In this document: piece by piece, positions 1 to 10,800 of the stretch
Layout: each line of letters opens with the position of its first letter
How positions within the stretch are numbered: position 1 is the stretch's first letter
Assembly (NCBI GenBank): GCA_900708905.1
Contig: CAADRB010000039.1
Coordinates: 883,599-947,598 of the forward strand
Length of the DNA stretch: 64,000 bases
DNA from: Hymenolepis diminuta
Lineage: Eukaryota > Platyhelminthes > Cestoda > Cyclophyllidea > Hymenolepididae
Direction of reading: 5' to 3'
The notes under the pieces: model-generated
The model's input: only the letters and a program-made list of their open reading frames with translations
Databases searched by the model: none
Told to the model about the DNA's origin: nothing
Program-made: the position numbers and the translations under genes

Positions 1-1399
1 TCAAGCATTATTGGAAGATTATTCTTTATATATTCAATAGGAAAACTTAAAAGCAACTAATTATTAGATAAATCATAATATTTGGGAAACACTTACTGAT
101 AAGATTGATAATGAAAGATTCATTTTGTACACAGATTAGTTTTCCGATTTATCTGTTAACAAGTTCATATTTATTTTATCTGTGTTAATTTTGGAATTTG
201 AGTTTCAATTTCTAAACTGATGAGTTGTTAATATTGAAAATTCCAGGCAAAATATTTAATGTATCACAGAGTAATTTTATCCATTTTCAAATAATTACTA
301 CCTGATCTTCACAATGTGGTTTTAAAACTTGAATTTCATCATTTTCTACGCAAAAATCTTCACTGAATTAAATATCGTCAACAATCATCGAGTATTAGGA
401 TTGGTTTTAATCAATATCTCATTTATGCACTTATAATATCATTTATTAGTTGATGAAAGTCATCCGATAAATATTCAGTAATACTAATATACATCAGCAT
501 AATACTAATTATATCGGTGTAATTTCAGATGAGATACAATCGAAATGATACGTCTAAGAGATTTTCAATACAGCTTTAACAGTGTTCACGTGGAATGCCT
601 AACTAATTAGTTAGAAACCTACTTATTGGAATCAAACTTCATGTGGAAAAGCGAAAACAATAGGCGAGCTGATAAGATCATCTCAATTTTTAAAATACAA
701 CTGTTAAAAACTGTTTCTAAATACTAAAACCTAACGATGATAATCCACAGCTTCATACTACAATTTTCTTTATTTGAACATCTGCATCTGTCATTAATAA
801 AAATTATTAGTTCTTTCCATTTTAAGCTCAACTTGCAGAGATATCTGAGAAGAATTGAAATCAACTAAAAATAGATAAGATCCAATTAAACGTCAATACC
901 GTAAACTTACCCGAGTCGAGAAATGTGCATTTAACAGAACTTTATATTTTTTGCTCTCTTCCTTTAGATGAGAAACAGAAATGTTTTAAACGGTTTTCTA
1001 CATGGACTCTATTTTATATAACTAAGAAATGGGTACTATTCATCAAGTTAATTTTGTCAGATATAAATAATAACATTTTGCAAACCACGAGCAAATTATT
1101 GATTGCATTATTATCTATTTTATCATGCAAGTAAGTATATTCGAACGATTGTCCATCTTAATACTATCGCCAAGTTTTGTAAAGTAATTTTATGGATCTT
1201 CTATTCATATGATTGTCATGCATCTAAAGGGCAAGCAGATAAACCAAATACATCCCATTTTATATAATGCAAAACATCTGAATTTAAATATGAATGACAA
1301 TCAATTTTAACATTATTTGACTTATGGAATTGTTTTATTCAATATACATAATTTATTATATGTGACCTTGTTCGAGAAATATTTCTGTTTCATTTTAAA
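1..1399. other. AT-rich upstream region, nothing recognised
   Basis: Very AT-rich with no convincing exon. The only open frame, 925-1134, is short and reads as chance. The promoter of the gene starting at 1400 should lie here, but no clear core element stands out. Confidence 0.5.
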
Positions 1400-1466
1400 A
1401 TGTCGTGGTGTGCGACGGTTACTGCCATACTAGGGATTTTATATGGTTCCGTTATATTTGTTAAAG
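1400..1466 (+). CDS. Signal-peptide exon (exon 1) of a membrane or secreted protein, probably TMEM132-like
   Basis: The first ATG in a favourable context (AAA before ATG) encodes 22 residues that read as a signal peptide: a short start, then a hydrophobic core (about residues 4-20, AILGILYGSVIFV), then Lys-Gly. The exon ends at AAAG followed by gtaatt, leaving one base in the last codon. The next exon supplies GA to complete Gly, and the frame stays open for 242 more codons. No in-frame stop falls between this ATG and the donor. The intron that follows is only 29 bp. This is either the 5' end of the TMEM132-family gene downstream, which the phase allows, or a small separate secreted-protein gene. 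The signal peptide is plain to see; which gene it belongs to is inference. Confidence 0.62.
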
Positions 1467-1495
1467 GTAATTATATTTCATATTTTTATTTTTAG
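1467..1495 (+). other. 29-bp micro-intron
   Basis: The stretch begins gtaatt and ends with a T-rich run and tttttag. Removing it joins the signal-peptide exon to the long reading frame that follows, and 29 is not a multiple of three. Introns this short are known in tapeworm genomes. Confidence 0.6.
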
Positions 1496-2222
1496 GAATT
1501 GAGTACGGTATTTCGACCCAACCGAGTGATCTTGGATTTGAAAAATATGTACAATCGTCCAGTGAAACTAGATCATTATTTTTCATCCAACCAACAAAAT
1601 CTGGTTTTATAGAAGCAAATATTGGTGGAGTTGAATCAAGACATGATTACAACATGTCAAGTATTTCTGTTTACTTGAGCAGCAATATGGTTACAATGCA
1701 AGGCAATTTTATATCTGACCTCTATGCACTTTGTGGGGTAGAAAATGCCCATTTGGTTGCTAAAAGTAAAGCTATCCTTCTTTGTCAGTTTGCTGTCTCC
1801 ATGCCTTCCTATGACGGATACATATTTTCGACATCTTCTTGTCTTATTCATTGCGCAAAGGAGACAGAATGCGCTGCGAAAATTAATTTGGATTTTCTTA
1901 TTAGGCAAGCGGCCGTGAGCATTAATGACAAAAGTGAGCTTATGATATCATTTAACGTGACTGCCCTCGATGTCAATTCACTAAATCCTCGAGAACCAGT
2001 CATAGAAAGGGACGATGTTACGAATTCTCTCATCTACAAGCACATGAAGCTGCCTCCCGTCTATGTTCATCGTCGGCCTGATACTGAATTCGCCACTCTC
2101 TTAACAAATGAAAATGGATTTCCATCAATTCAGTTAGAGGTTCCAAGAATTTCTGAGGCAAAATTTTTTGATTTGGTGATTCTTCAAACCTCCGCGACAA
2201 ACGTTTGGAAAATGAAGCTAAA
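1496..2222 (+). CDS. Large extracellular exon (exon 2), probably N-terminal ectodomain of the TMEM132-like protein
   Basis: Open in one frame from the acceptor at 1495 to a donor at 2223 (gtgagt), giving about 242 residues. It has scattered cysteines, including a pair near a Cys-Ala-Lys-Glu motif, possible N-glycosylation sequons (Asn-Met-Ser, Asn-Val-Thr) and no transmembrane segment. Near the end, SLIYKHMKLPP followed later by VWKMKLK resembles, from memory, vertebrate TMEM132 N-terminal segments of the type FLIYKSRRLPV ... NWKLK. This match is weak. The exon leaves two bases (AA), exactly what the exon at 7103 needs. Two other 3' ends are possible: read-through to a TGA at 2224-2226, or splicing to 2320 (after ttgccgcag), which adds 46 codons ending in TAA at 2458-2460. 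Confidence 0.6.
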
Positions 2223-5200
2223 GTGAGTGGGATATTTCAGGCTTTTAGAAATATATTTATGGTAGTACATGTTTCTACTAATTATGCATATATAATTACC
2301 AATTTCAAATTGCCGCAGATTATTGTCTCCCTACATTCGGGTTATGTCCGACAATATTTTCTGGTTGTTGTTTATGTTCATTACAAATAATTTTAGCAAC
2401 ACCGTAGGACTACCAAAGTACGCAAAACGCATCTTCCTTCTGGAAATTTTGGAAATTTAAAATCAAGTTTGCATTTTATTTCAATTTTACTTTAATTCAA
2501 CGTTAATAAATAATCCTTTAATTATTACAGCAAATTCTTTTCTAAAAGTTCATTCCTCTAAAAACTCTCTTAATCATGTGAAGACTTTCGTCTCCTGTCA
2601 CCAAGTTTACTGACCTCACTCAAGCCCCCTTTTTCCTTCGCCTTACGAAAGATCACCCTCTCCAAGGTCACATTTCCCTCTCTTCCCTCTCTTCGGGTCA
2701 CTTTATCGTCTAATCTTCTTGTAAGATTTTCCTTCCTCGCCGTCGATGACTTCATGTTTCTTCTATTTTACCCTCGCTAGGACTATGAGCACTATGGTTT
2801 CCTTTAGCGTAAATAATATTATACGGTATCCCAAAGACCTCATAAATTTCCAACATTGTGTTCATCCTACTAGTAATATCTCAAAAGAATTAGAAAAATT
2901 TTCATTCAATAGTTTTTCACAGTAATTTTATTCGAATGTTAAACAAGCGGAAGTCAGATCTTATAAACATAAAGAAGGTTTTCAATACCTCGGTTAAGAA
3001 ACTAATTTCTTCACCGAATTGAGCACCTTATTGACTTTTCTCCAGGTGATTTGAATGATCGATTTGCCCTAGGTGAGTTCTTCTGGTAAGGTCTTTCAAG
3101 TTTATGGGAAGTTATATTGAAGTTGGATAAGAAAATCCTACGTTAATAAAAGTTCATTTTTGAGGAGAAAGGAGAATAAAATTGCATAATTTTGATCCCG
3201 ATCAGTAGAAAATCTTTTGATATCAAATAGTTTACCTTTGTATTTATGACCTTCATAACTTAAATTGTTTAGTATTTGAGCTTAGCTTTGAAGACTGTGT
3301 AGTGGGCAGTCAGTCCTCATGAGAATCTATCAAGGGGGAAATTGTTCATTCATTTGTATTACATTATAACGGCACCAAGACAGCACATTTGTAAATTTTT
3401 CATTATGGAAAAGCAACTGAAATCAGTCTAGTAAACGATGAAGGGGATACATCGAAAAAATATTGGGCTTACTTTATTTGATTTTGGATTTGAGCTGTGC
3501 ACTATTTACTTTCCGAAATTCAAATTTCACGACTCATCACCTGGATTACTGAGCAACTTGTTGTTCACCACATCCAGCGCTTATTGATGGGATATTTTAT
3601 TATGATTGTCTCATTTTTTCCAAATGTTGAGAAAGTGTAATGGTCTTACATGATATTAAGCAGTTTACGTGAGCTTAACGTGGGAGAACTAACATCTGTG
3701 TTTTCCTGATCAGGTCTTTCAAAAACCAGTTATAATAACAGAGGAAAACTCACATTCTGAACTCCACAAGTTTGAAGATTTGGACTGTTGGTCAAAGCTA
3801 TTCTTAAAACTCATTTAATTCGCCATCTAAACTTAATTACTTTTATTACATCTATATTCATCCATATCTAGTTAATAATGTGAACGGCGGTTTTATTTAT
3901 CATTTAATCATAAACATTAGTTCACTTTAATAAAATAAAAAATAAAGTCTTATCATTTAAATATCACCCCCAAGTTGTAAAATAAAACATCTGTTAAAAA
4001 TTTTTTTTACATTTGAAATAGCGCTAAACTAGCAGTGGCCCGAACTCTTTGGAAATATTATCATAAAATTTCAGTAATATCGCTAACTTAAACAAAGGAA
4101 GTAAAATTTTAAGGGGGTTTCAATTTCCAAAAGCTTAGCTATCAATTTTATTGTATTTTCGTAATAAAAGATGTCTGCTAATAAAATAAATGAAGACAAA
4201 CTGAACCGCTTTTAACACAGAAACAATTGTTTATTCAGATAGAATTTCAACTTCAAATCCTAGATGCGAATAGTAGGAAAACAACCCTTTACATATAGGT
4301 CTATATTTCAAAACAAGGAGAGTAGAGAATTGCACACTATCGAAGTCAAGACGTAATAAGCAACCGAGTACTGAGTTATTTCATCAATGAGAGAGCAAAA
4401 TAGGATTTAGAAGTTCGGCTATTTTCTTGGTTTATTTGAATATATTTGTCGATAATCTATCAAAATGTCATTCTCAATCCTGCCCAATTACTATTAAAAA
4501 TTAAAAAGTTGTATAGCTTCCAATTTGGTATTTGCTGAGGAAGGGAAAGCGTCTTGCGAAATTTGGAGATTTTAATCTTGGAACCAACGATTTCAGTTTA
4601 ACCGAAGGTGCGTTTGACGTCTTTTCATCCATAAGGCCTTCATGGTTTGAGCATTTGGGGACTGATCTATAAGTGTGTCTGGGTGAGAGTTGCAGGGATT
4701 GGTTCGCAAGAGTGAAGGTTTGTAACCGTCTGCGTTTTAGCAATCTCGCATTTCACAAACCAGTACACATTCGTATTATGGCAATTGAAGTCATATATCT
4801 GGAATCGAGATACAAACTGTGCTTTATTAACCATGATATCAGGCGTATGATAAAGCTTACATGAATTTAACATATCAGGGCTCAGTAGAGTTCTCTCATT
4901 TTATTGCTGACCTATTAGGATTTGTGTTACTCCTTCCCTGAAATTTTGCCAGTTTGCATGAATTAAAATTCTTTTCTCCAAATTCTACAAACTACTTGTC
5001 CGACCATTAAAATGCAACCCAACTTCTTATTTAAGTAGAATTACAATAATAAATGAAATCCATTATCCACTCACAGTTTTACCATTAAAATTTGTCAATT
5101 AAAATGATTAGGTAGAATCAAGATGTTATCAATTTCCCAGGCTGTCCCCCTTGCATTTGCCCATTTAATCCCAAAAATGGTCCCGAGGTCAAGACCAGTT

Positions 5201-6035
5201 TCCTTTCGAGATGCGTTTTTTATGGTTTCAATTTTATTAATTATGAACTCGTCGGGTGAATCATTAGTGCCCTCGACAGTGAGCGTCGTTTTCATTACGA
5301 AATTTAATGACAAACGGCTGCTTTCAGACTTCCTAATTTATCTCAGGAAAAGGATTACCTAAATTTCTTTTCATCCAAGACCGCCTTTTCGCACAAAAGT
5401 GAAACTTATGTGAAAGGAGATTAAACGCTTTCGTATCTGATCCTTTATAATCCTTATCAATAAAAAGATGGCTCCTCAATTTTTGAAATCAAAGTGCTAA
5501 ATGTATTTTGACATTTTCCCACTTTCAAACACAGATTTAATATGTCCCAAAAGAGATGATCTAAGATCTTTTTTCAGTAATACTGACCAGTATGCAGATT
5601 TAGAAAATAAATGCATTTTCTTCGACTCCATTTAATTTATTTGAAAGTAGAGCATTTTCCCTTGGAAATAGTTCTAGAATATGATCATGCTGCTTCCTCG
5701 GTCTTTGAGGAAAAGAAGTGAACTAAAGTGGCAGGTTGGCTCTCGTAATTAAACAACTGGCCAATATCCTCGTATTCCTTATTGAACTCAACTTACCCGA
5801 TTTCATTCGCCTTCGCACAATGAATATTTGTTAAATTTTCTGTGTTGCTGCGGTTTATAATCATATACTATACCGTCAATTTTTGTTCTATTGTTGTTCT
5901 GCTCAATTTGAAATTCCGAGCTTGAATACCCAACCTATTTCCATTCTTAAATAATAATTTTTTTATTCAAAATAAGGCATATTAACAGTGTGTAAAGGCT
6001 GTGATACATAAGTGAAGTGATATCCTAACGAAGAT

Positions 6036-6100
6036 ATATCGGTGGCGTAGTGGTCAGGTCAGGTCAAAGATCACAGGTTTGATATTCCTTGATGCATATC
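6036..6100 (+). repeat. SINE-like tRNA-derived head
   Basis: It contains an A-box-like GGTGGCGTAGTGGTCAG and, about 25 bases on, a B-box-like CAGGTTTGATATTCC. The same layout recurs in at least five other places in the window, so this is a dispersed element and not a tRNA gene. No cloverleaf can be closed. Confidence 0.5.
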
Positions 6101-6699
6101 CATTATGACATTATTATTAATATTGTACCCATTACAGTGCCAATTGTAATAAAAAGCAAGTCTAGTAAGGTATGAAAATAGGGAGGGGGTCAAGATAGCG
6201 TAAATGTTGAAGCCATGGCACCAGGAGTCAAGATCAAGAGACTTTTCAGGAGGTTTCTCTCCTCCCAGAAGTGAGAGTTTAAAAACGCCTTCCTTTATAG
6301 GATTGAGGATCAGCATAAGTTATCAAATCTGGTATTTACGATTTAGGATACTTTTAAGAAAGGAATTAATGCAGCTTCGGTGAATAGAGCGCGTTTTTCC
6401 CGAAAATTTATTAATAATTCGCCTCCAGTTTTGATAAGATTGGCACCTGTTTGGTGCCAATTTTAAATTTGTTTAAATTTGTGCCTCTTTGGTATCATTA
6501 GAAATAAAAAACAAAGCGGAAAATGGTGATTGTTAAGACAGAGAATTAAATATTTTAAGTAAACTGTCAAAACTGTCAAAATTGGGCACAGTAAATTATG
6601 AGTAAACTTTGTTCTGGTTACAAGTTCGATTTCTTCAATTTTCTTAACCTAAATCAGATTATTGCAATGTAAAATAACTTTGAAAAGGTTCACTCAATG

Positions 6700-6860
6700 G
6701 GAGAGCATCTGAATAAGGGTAAAAAATGAACGGATCTAATAAGGTGTGAAATTGGAGAGACGATCAAGAAGAAACAGGACTTCTGGTCCTGATCCATGGG
6801 TAAGATTACGTTCACAAAAGTCAGATCTTGTTGACTGGTCGATATAATCCCATTGTTGAT
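6700..6860 (+). repeat. Dispersed repeat R1 (variant b)
   Basis: The run from a GTGTGAAATTGGAGAG-like segment through ATCAAGAAG to CATGGGTAAGATTACG and a following TGTTGATCTTGCC matches, imperfectly and in the same order, the stretch at 36605-36830. The 3' part also resembles the R1 copies at 8.3, 10.7, 18.4 and 21.7 kb. Confidence 0.4.
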
Positions 6861-7102
6861 CTTGCCGCTTCGACTTATCGTATCCTTTTGAAGGTTTATA
6901 ACGTTTCCACGAACTATATCACTCTTTGAAGAGTTTTTGACAATGGCTGATGATCTAATTAGCAGTGGTTTTCAAACAAATAAATAAATCATGACCGATT
7001 AACCGTCTTGGTTTAGGACGGTAATATGAAACGCCGGATGCCAGAAGAGATTATTGAAAATAACAAATACAGCTGTTATTTTAACTGTAATTTCTCCCTT
7101 AG

Positions 7103-7306
7103 ATTCGTATTTTCAAGTCACCTTCGATTCCTTTGGGCGAAGGAAATCAAAGGTGGTCAATGGAAGCTGCAAGGAACTCCTTCACCTCGAGGTGTGACAG
7201 TCAAACTCCGCCATCGAAGTACTAACCAGTATCAGTCATCTCCTGAAGACCTAAACGATAATTTCCTTCCTCTTCCTCCGGATGACGAATTCATCACACA
7301 GAGAGC
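7103..7306 (+). CDS. TMEM132: TMEM132-family protein, ectodomain exon 3
   Basis: The acceptor is tttctcccttag at 7102 and the donor is gtaagt at 7307. The exon enters on the third base of a codon and leaves two bases over. It encodes about 67 residues beginning FVFSSHLRFLWAKE. The pattern F..hlrflW followed by a Pro-rich turn and alternating hydrophobic residues (VTVKLRHR) suggests beta strands like the first TMEM132 domain. The C-terminal part (YQSSPEDLNDNFLPLPPDDE) is a flexible acidic linker. The phase joins perfectly to 19782, across a 12.5-kb intron. No ATG-initiated signal peptide lies in this exon, so an upstream exon is required; the 1400/1496 pair is the best candidate. Confidence 0.7.
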
Positions 7307-8029
7307 GTAAGTCCCCTTCAATAATTATCGTTATTTATTTTTCTTATGATATTTCAAGATCATGATGACAAACAGCAATTTTACACGCATTGGTGAAACG
7401 ATAAGTACAGCGCGGACAAATTTGGACGGTTTGTTTCATAAATTAGATTCCCTATTTTGATTTATATTTATATGGGGCATAAACTCCAGGATGATGAATA
7501 TGGAATCTTGTTTGTTTGGTATTTCCTTCTTGTCTCACATTCATTTTCAAAGAACCAATTGATATAGAGAGCATTTATTGAATACATTTCTCTTAAGGGA
7601 GTCGGTGTTTATTAATAAAAGAATTAGAACTCTTAAAAAACATTTTAAATAAAATTTCTTAAAGATTTTTGCCAATTACTTCTCTAGTATCTTCTCGTCA
7701 AAGGTCGATTTGTTAATGCCGACTTTTCATAGATGAGATTTAGGAATTTGTACTTCAAGATACCCCTGGAATTTCTCATCTGTTAATAAATGTCTAGTTT
7801 TAGATGTTATTCAAATAAGATTTCAATAATTCGTCTTGGAATAAACTTAAAGCATTAATTAAGTATTATTAACCTTAATTTATCCTCCTCTTATCCAGGT
7901 AAGTGAATTATTTTCGGTTAATTCAACCGCAATTTCAGTGGTGTTCCGCAATGCTTAGTAAAATGTACTTACGGTAAGCAGTATATGATACTAGACGGAG
8001 GAGTGGATGAATAGTTTTAAGATATTATT

Positions 8030-8380
8030 TAAATCCGCGAAAATGCCGTAAAAAACTTGCGAATGTTGTAGTAAAGGGATGGCACCTGAACATGTGAAAT
8101 AGTAGAGGGGCCTGAAACGGGTGGGAATGAATAAAAATATATAAATGAGGTCGGGATGTCAAGAGTCTTACTCTATTTGAATTCTATCATCCTTAATTTG
8201 TCCACTTTATCATAAGAAATTTAATTCACTTTGTAATGTCCAAGTGTTCCAAAGCTCATTTGTTCTGAATGGATCCCCGAGTTTGCGGGTAAGTTTATGT
8301 CGGCAATGTTCACAGCTCGCTGACCAGTAGGTTTATTTGTATGGTTGATCACGTCACCTTGATTCATTTGTGCTGCTTTG
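8030..8380 (+). repeat. Dispersed repeat R1
   Basis: The ordered landmarks are GGATGGCACCTGAACATGTG, a purine-rich run, AATGAGGTCGGGATGTCAAG, then GTCCACTTTATCATAAG, GGGTAAGTTTATGTCGG and GGTTGATCACGTCACC. The same landmarks occur in order, diverged, at 18190-18490 and 21480-21830, and in part at 10600-10800 and 17690-17870. No terminal repeats or coding capacity are visible. Confidence 0.6.
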
Positions 8381-8863
8381 ATCCCTATTTTATTTCTTCC
8401 TTTAAGAACGGGTAGTTGAGTCTGGTCAAGACACTTCAGACATAGCAGAGCTAAATAGACTTCCCCATGATTGAATGACTATCAAATGTATCTGGAGCAT
8501 TGCAGCATCTTTGTTTTTTTCTTATTTCTTGAATTAGCCGCTTTGAAATTGCAGAAGGCATTTTGTTGAAGCTGAATCCATATCGACGTCGTATTTCGCC
8601 TATAGTAGCTAGATAAATTCACCTAAGATTGATGACTTGCATTTTTTACGTCACCCATCTAAGATCGCCAATAGTAGATCTCAACTTTAATAGCTGATTC
8701 AGCAGAGTGTATCAAGTCATGTAAGATAATATTTTTAACAAATTGTTGGTTAAAATCCACTTTGAATTGAAGTCAACATCGAAAGCTTTACCCAAATGAT
8801 TGTTTTACACGCTTAAGCGACAAAGCTGGATCAAGGTTACATAGATCTTGCAACATTTCTCTT

Positions 8864-8873
8864 CCCCCCCCCC
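8864..8873. repeat. Poly-C tract
   Basis: Ten consecutive C bases followed by a C/T-rich run; simple sequence. Confidence 0.9.
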
Positions 8874-9429
8874 TCCCTCTTATTTTTTCGATCTCAGAAG
8901 CGATTAAAGCTAGAGATTTTCCACCTAGAAATATTCTCTCCTTTTATCTATGAATTCTTGATAAACTTTACCCAATTTCAAGTTCAAGCATGAATAGTTT
9001 CAGATAGAAGGTTCTACAGAAATGATTACTAAAACTTTACCTACATGGTAAGAATTTTGGGAACAGTTATACATTAGGGATCCTAAATTCAATATGAACA
9101 ATGTTAACTCACACATTTTCAATTTCTAAAGTGACTATCCTTAAAGGGTGCTGACGGTATCTAAGCTCTGAGGTTCAACTTGCCCTCTTGCTATCAATAG
9201 TAGGCTTTACAACCAATTAAATAAGACTTTTAGACCACCCATCTTGAAGGTAGAAGGTAGAAAACTTATTTATTTATTAATATACAATCGGGGTGTGTCT
9301 AGTCAGATCACTTAATGATACACTAATGATTTACTTCCGCTATACTCCTGCGATTCCACTTTGGCAGGCAGCGGTACCTTTGTAGTGCACTTCTCATTCT
9401 CTCCTCGAATGACTCATGCTATGATTACT

Positions 9430-9665
9430 ATTACGTGGGAGGGGACGGCGCACGCATCGGTAACCACGCCGGTCCGGCGGTAGACCGTGGATACACCCAT
9501 AGTACCAAGTCAAAAGGGGGTGGGGAGGGGAGAAGGTCTCATCGCCTAGGCACGCCATTTGGGGCACGAGTGGCTTTTCTCCGGTTTCCTCTTTTCGTTG
9601 TGTCAAATAAGCAGGTGAAATTGAAGTTTTGGGAAGCACAGTTACGTCTGTCCCAGAAATAGGTC
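9430..9665. other. Local GC-rich island inside the large intron
   Basis: This stretch is clearly richer in G and C than its surroundings, with runs such as GGGGGTGGGGAGGGG and several CpG dinucleotides. Both strands stay open for 75-96 codons, but neither frame has splice sites or a recognisable domain. It could be a regulatory element, a decayed gene fragment or part of an unknown repeat. Confidence 0.4.
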
Positions 9666-9841
9666 TCGCCTGTAAAAGGTACAATCCGATTATTCTGGTC
9701 TAGAGGATATTACTCGTCATAACTTTCATAAATCTAGCCCAGTTAGATTTACAATTCTATTTGAAATTAGTGTCGCAGTTCCAGTTCGATTAGAACCTAT
9801 AGGCGCCTCTGAACGTCTTGTAAGAATCTCCACTGATTAAG

Positions 9842-9945
9842 TTTAACTAGAGCGGTTGACCATTTCGCTCACTACGTGAGCATCGGTGGGCATCAAACCT
9901 CCAACTTTGCAATCGAGCGCGCCAGAGCACTACCAATTTAAATCT
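9842..9945 (-). repeat. SINE-like tRNA-derived head
   Basis: On the minus strand it reads TGGTAGTGCTCTGGCGCGC then GGAGGTTTGATGCCCACC, which are A-box and B-box like. A tail, GTGAGCGAAATGGTCAACC, is shared with the copies at 15.2 and 32.6 kb. Confidence 0.6.
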
Positions 9946-10599
9946 ATTCTTTGAAGGGTTTTTTCCTATTTGGGTGACATTGGGAAATAATTTTTTCAAA
10001 TTAATTATTTACATCAGATCAGAGGATGTTATCTTCATCTCACAAAAGAGAATAATTTTGTGAATATCTTACAGACAACGCTTAATTTCGTCCAGATTTC
10101 TGATCTCCAATTACTAAGAGAAGTGACAACTGAATAGAGATCGACGTTTAAATGTCATTTTCTTAAAATTTCACCTTTACTTGTCATTAGCAGGCATTTC
10201 ACGATATTAAGGCTTTTATTTCACAAAAAGACAGCTTTCTCAACGAAATTAATAATTTGTTTTCTTAGGGATGATACGAAGAAGTTAGAGTCCACATTGT
10301 AGGTAGGTGAATTTTATAAAAATGACTGCCCTGTTAAGACAATCTTTTGCGAATCTAGAGGACATGTAAGGGCAGAAACGACAAGAAAGCGTAATTAGAC
10401 ACATCATGTGAAAATCATATTAGCAGAACTCCAGTTTTAGGTGGATCCGTTCGGTATTATAATTATCCGCAGTAAACCAATAAAAATTTACAATTTTAAA
10501 TATGTATATATACCATCTGAATGATGGAAATAGGAAATTATTTTAGTACAGTTTGGGAGGTATGTGATGTAGTTATTAGGTAAAGAAGTTAATTTTATT

Positions 10600-10800
10600 T
10601 GATTTCCAGACGCTTTGATCTGTCCGCATGTTGATAAATTGTATAATTTTCTTTGCAATGTCGAGATCTTTCCAGCCCCATCTGTTATGCCCCGGCCTCT
10701 GGGTATCTAAGTGAGTTCATGTCCGTAATGTTCAGAGTATAGAGACCGGTTGATTTAACTAAATGGTTATTCAAACCACTTTGATTCATTCATATAGTAA
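10600..10800 (+). repeat. Dispersed repeat R1, 3' part
   Basis: Shares CTGGGTATCTAAGTGAG, CATGTCCGTAATGTTC and a following TTGATT...AAATGGTT...ACTTTGATTCATT order with the other R1 copies. Confidence 0.5.

Larger units (their letters stand above)
2223..7102 (+). other. Intron (if exons 2 and 3 are one gene) or intergenic DNA
   Basis: It begins with a good donor (gtgagt) and ends with the acceptor tctcccttag. Inside are a SINE-like tRNA head near 6036-6100, an R1 repeat fragment near 6700-6860, and a segment open on both strands at 5095-5362 that I could not assign. No polyadenylation signal plus new promoter can be argued for from the sequence alone. Confidence 0.45.
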
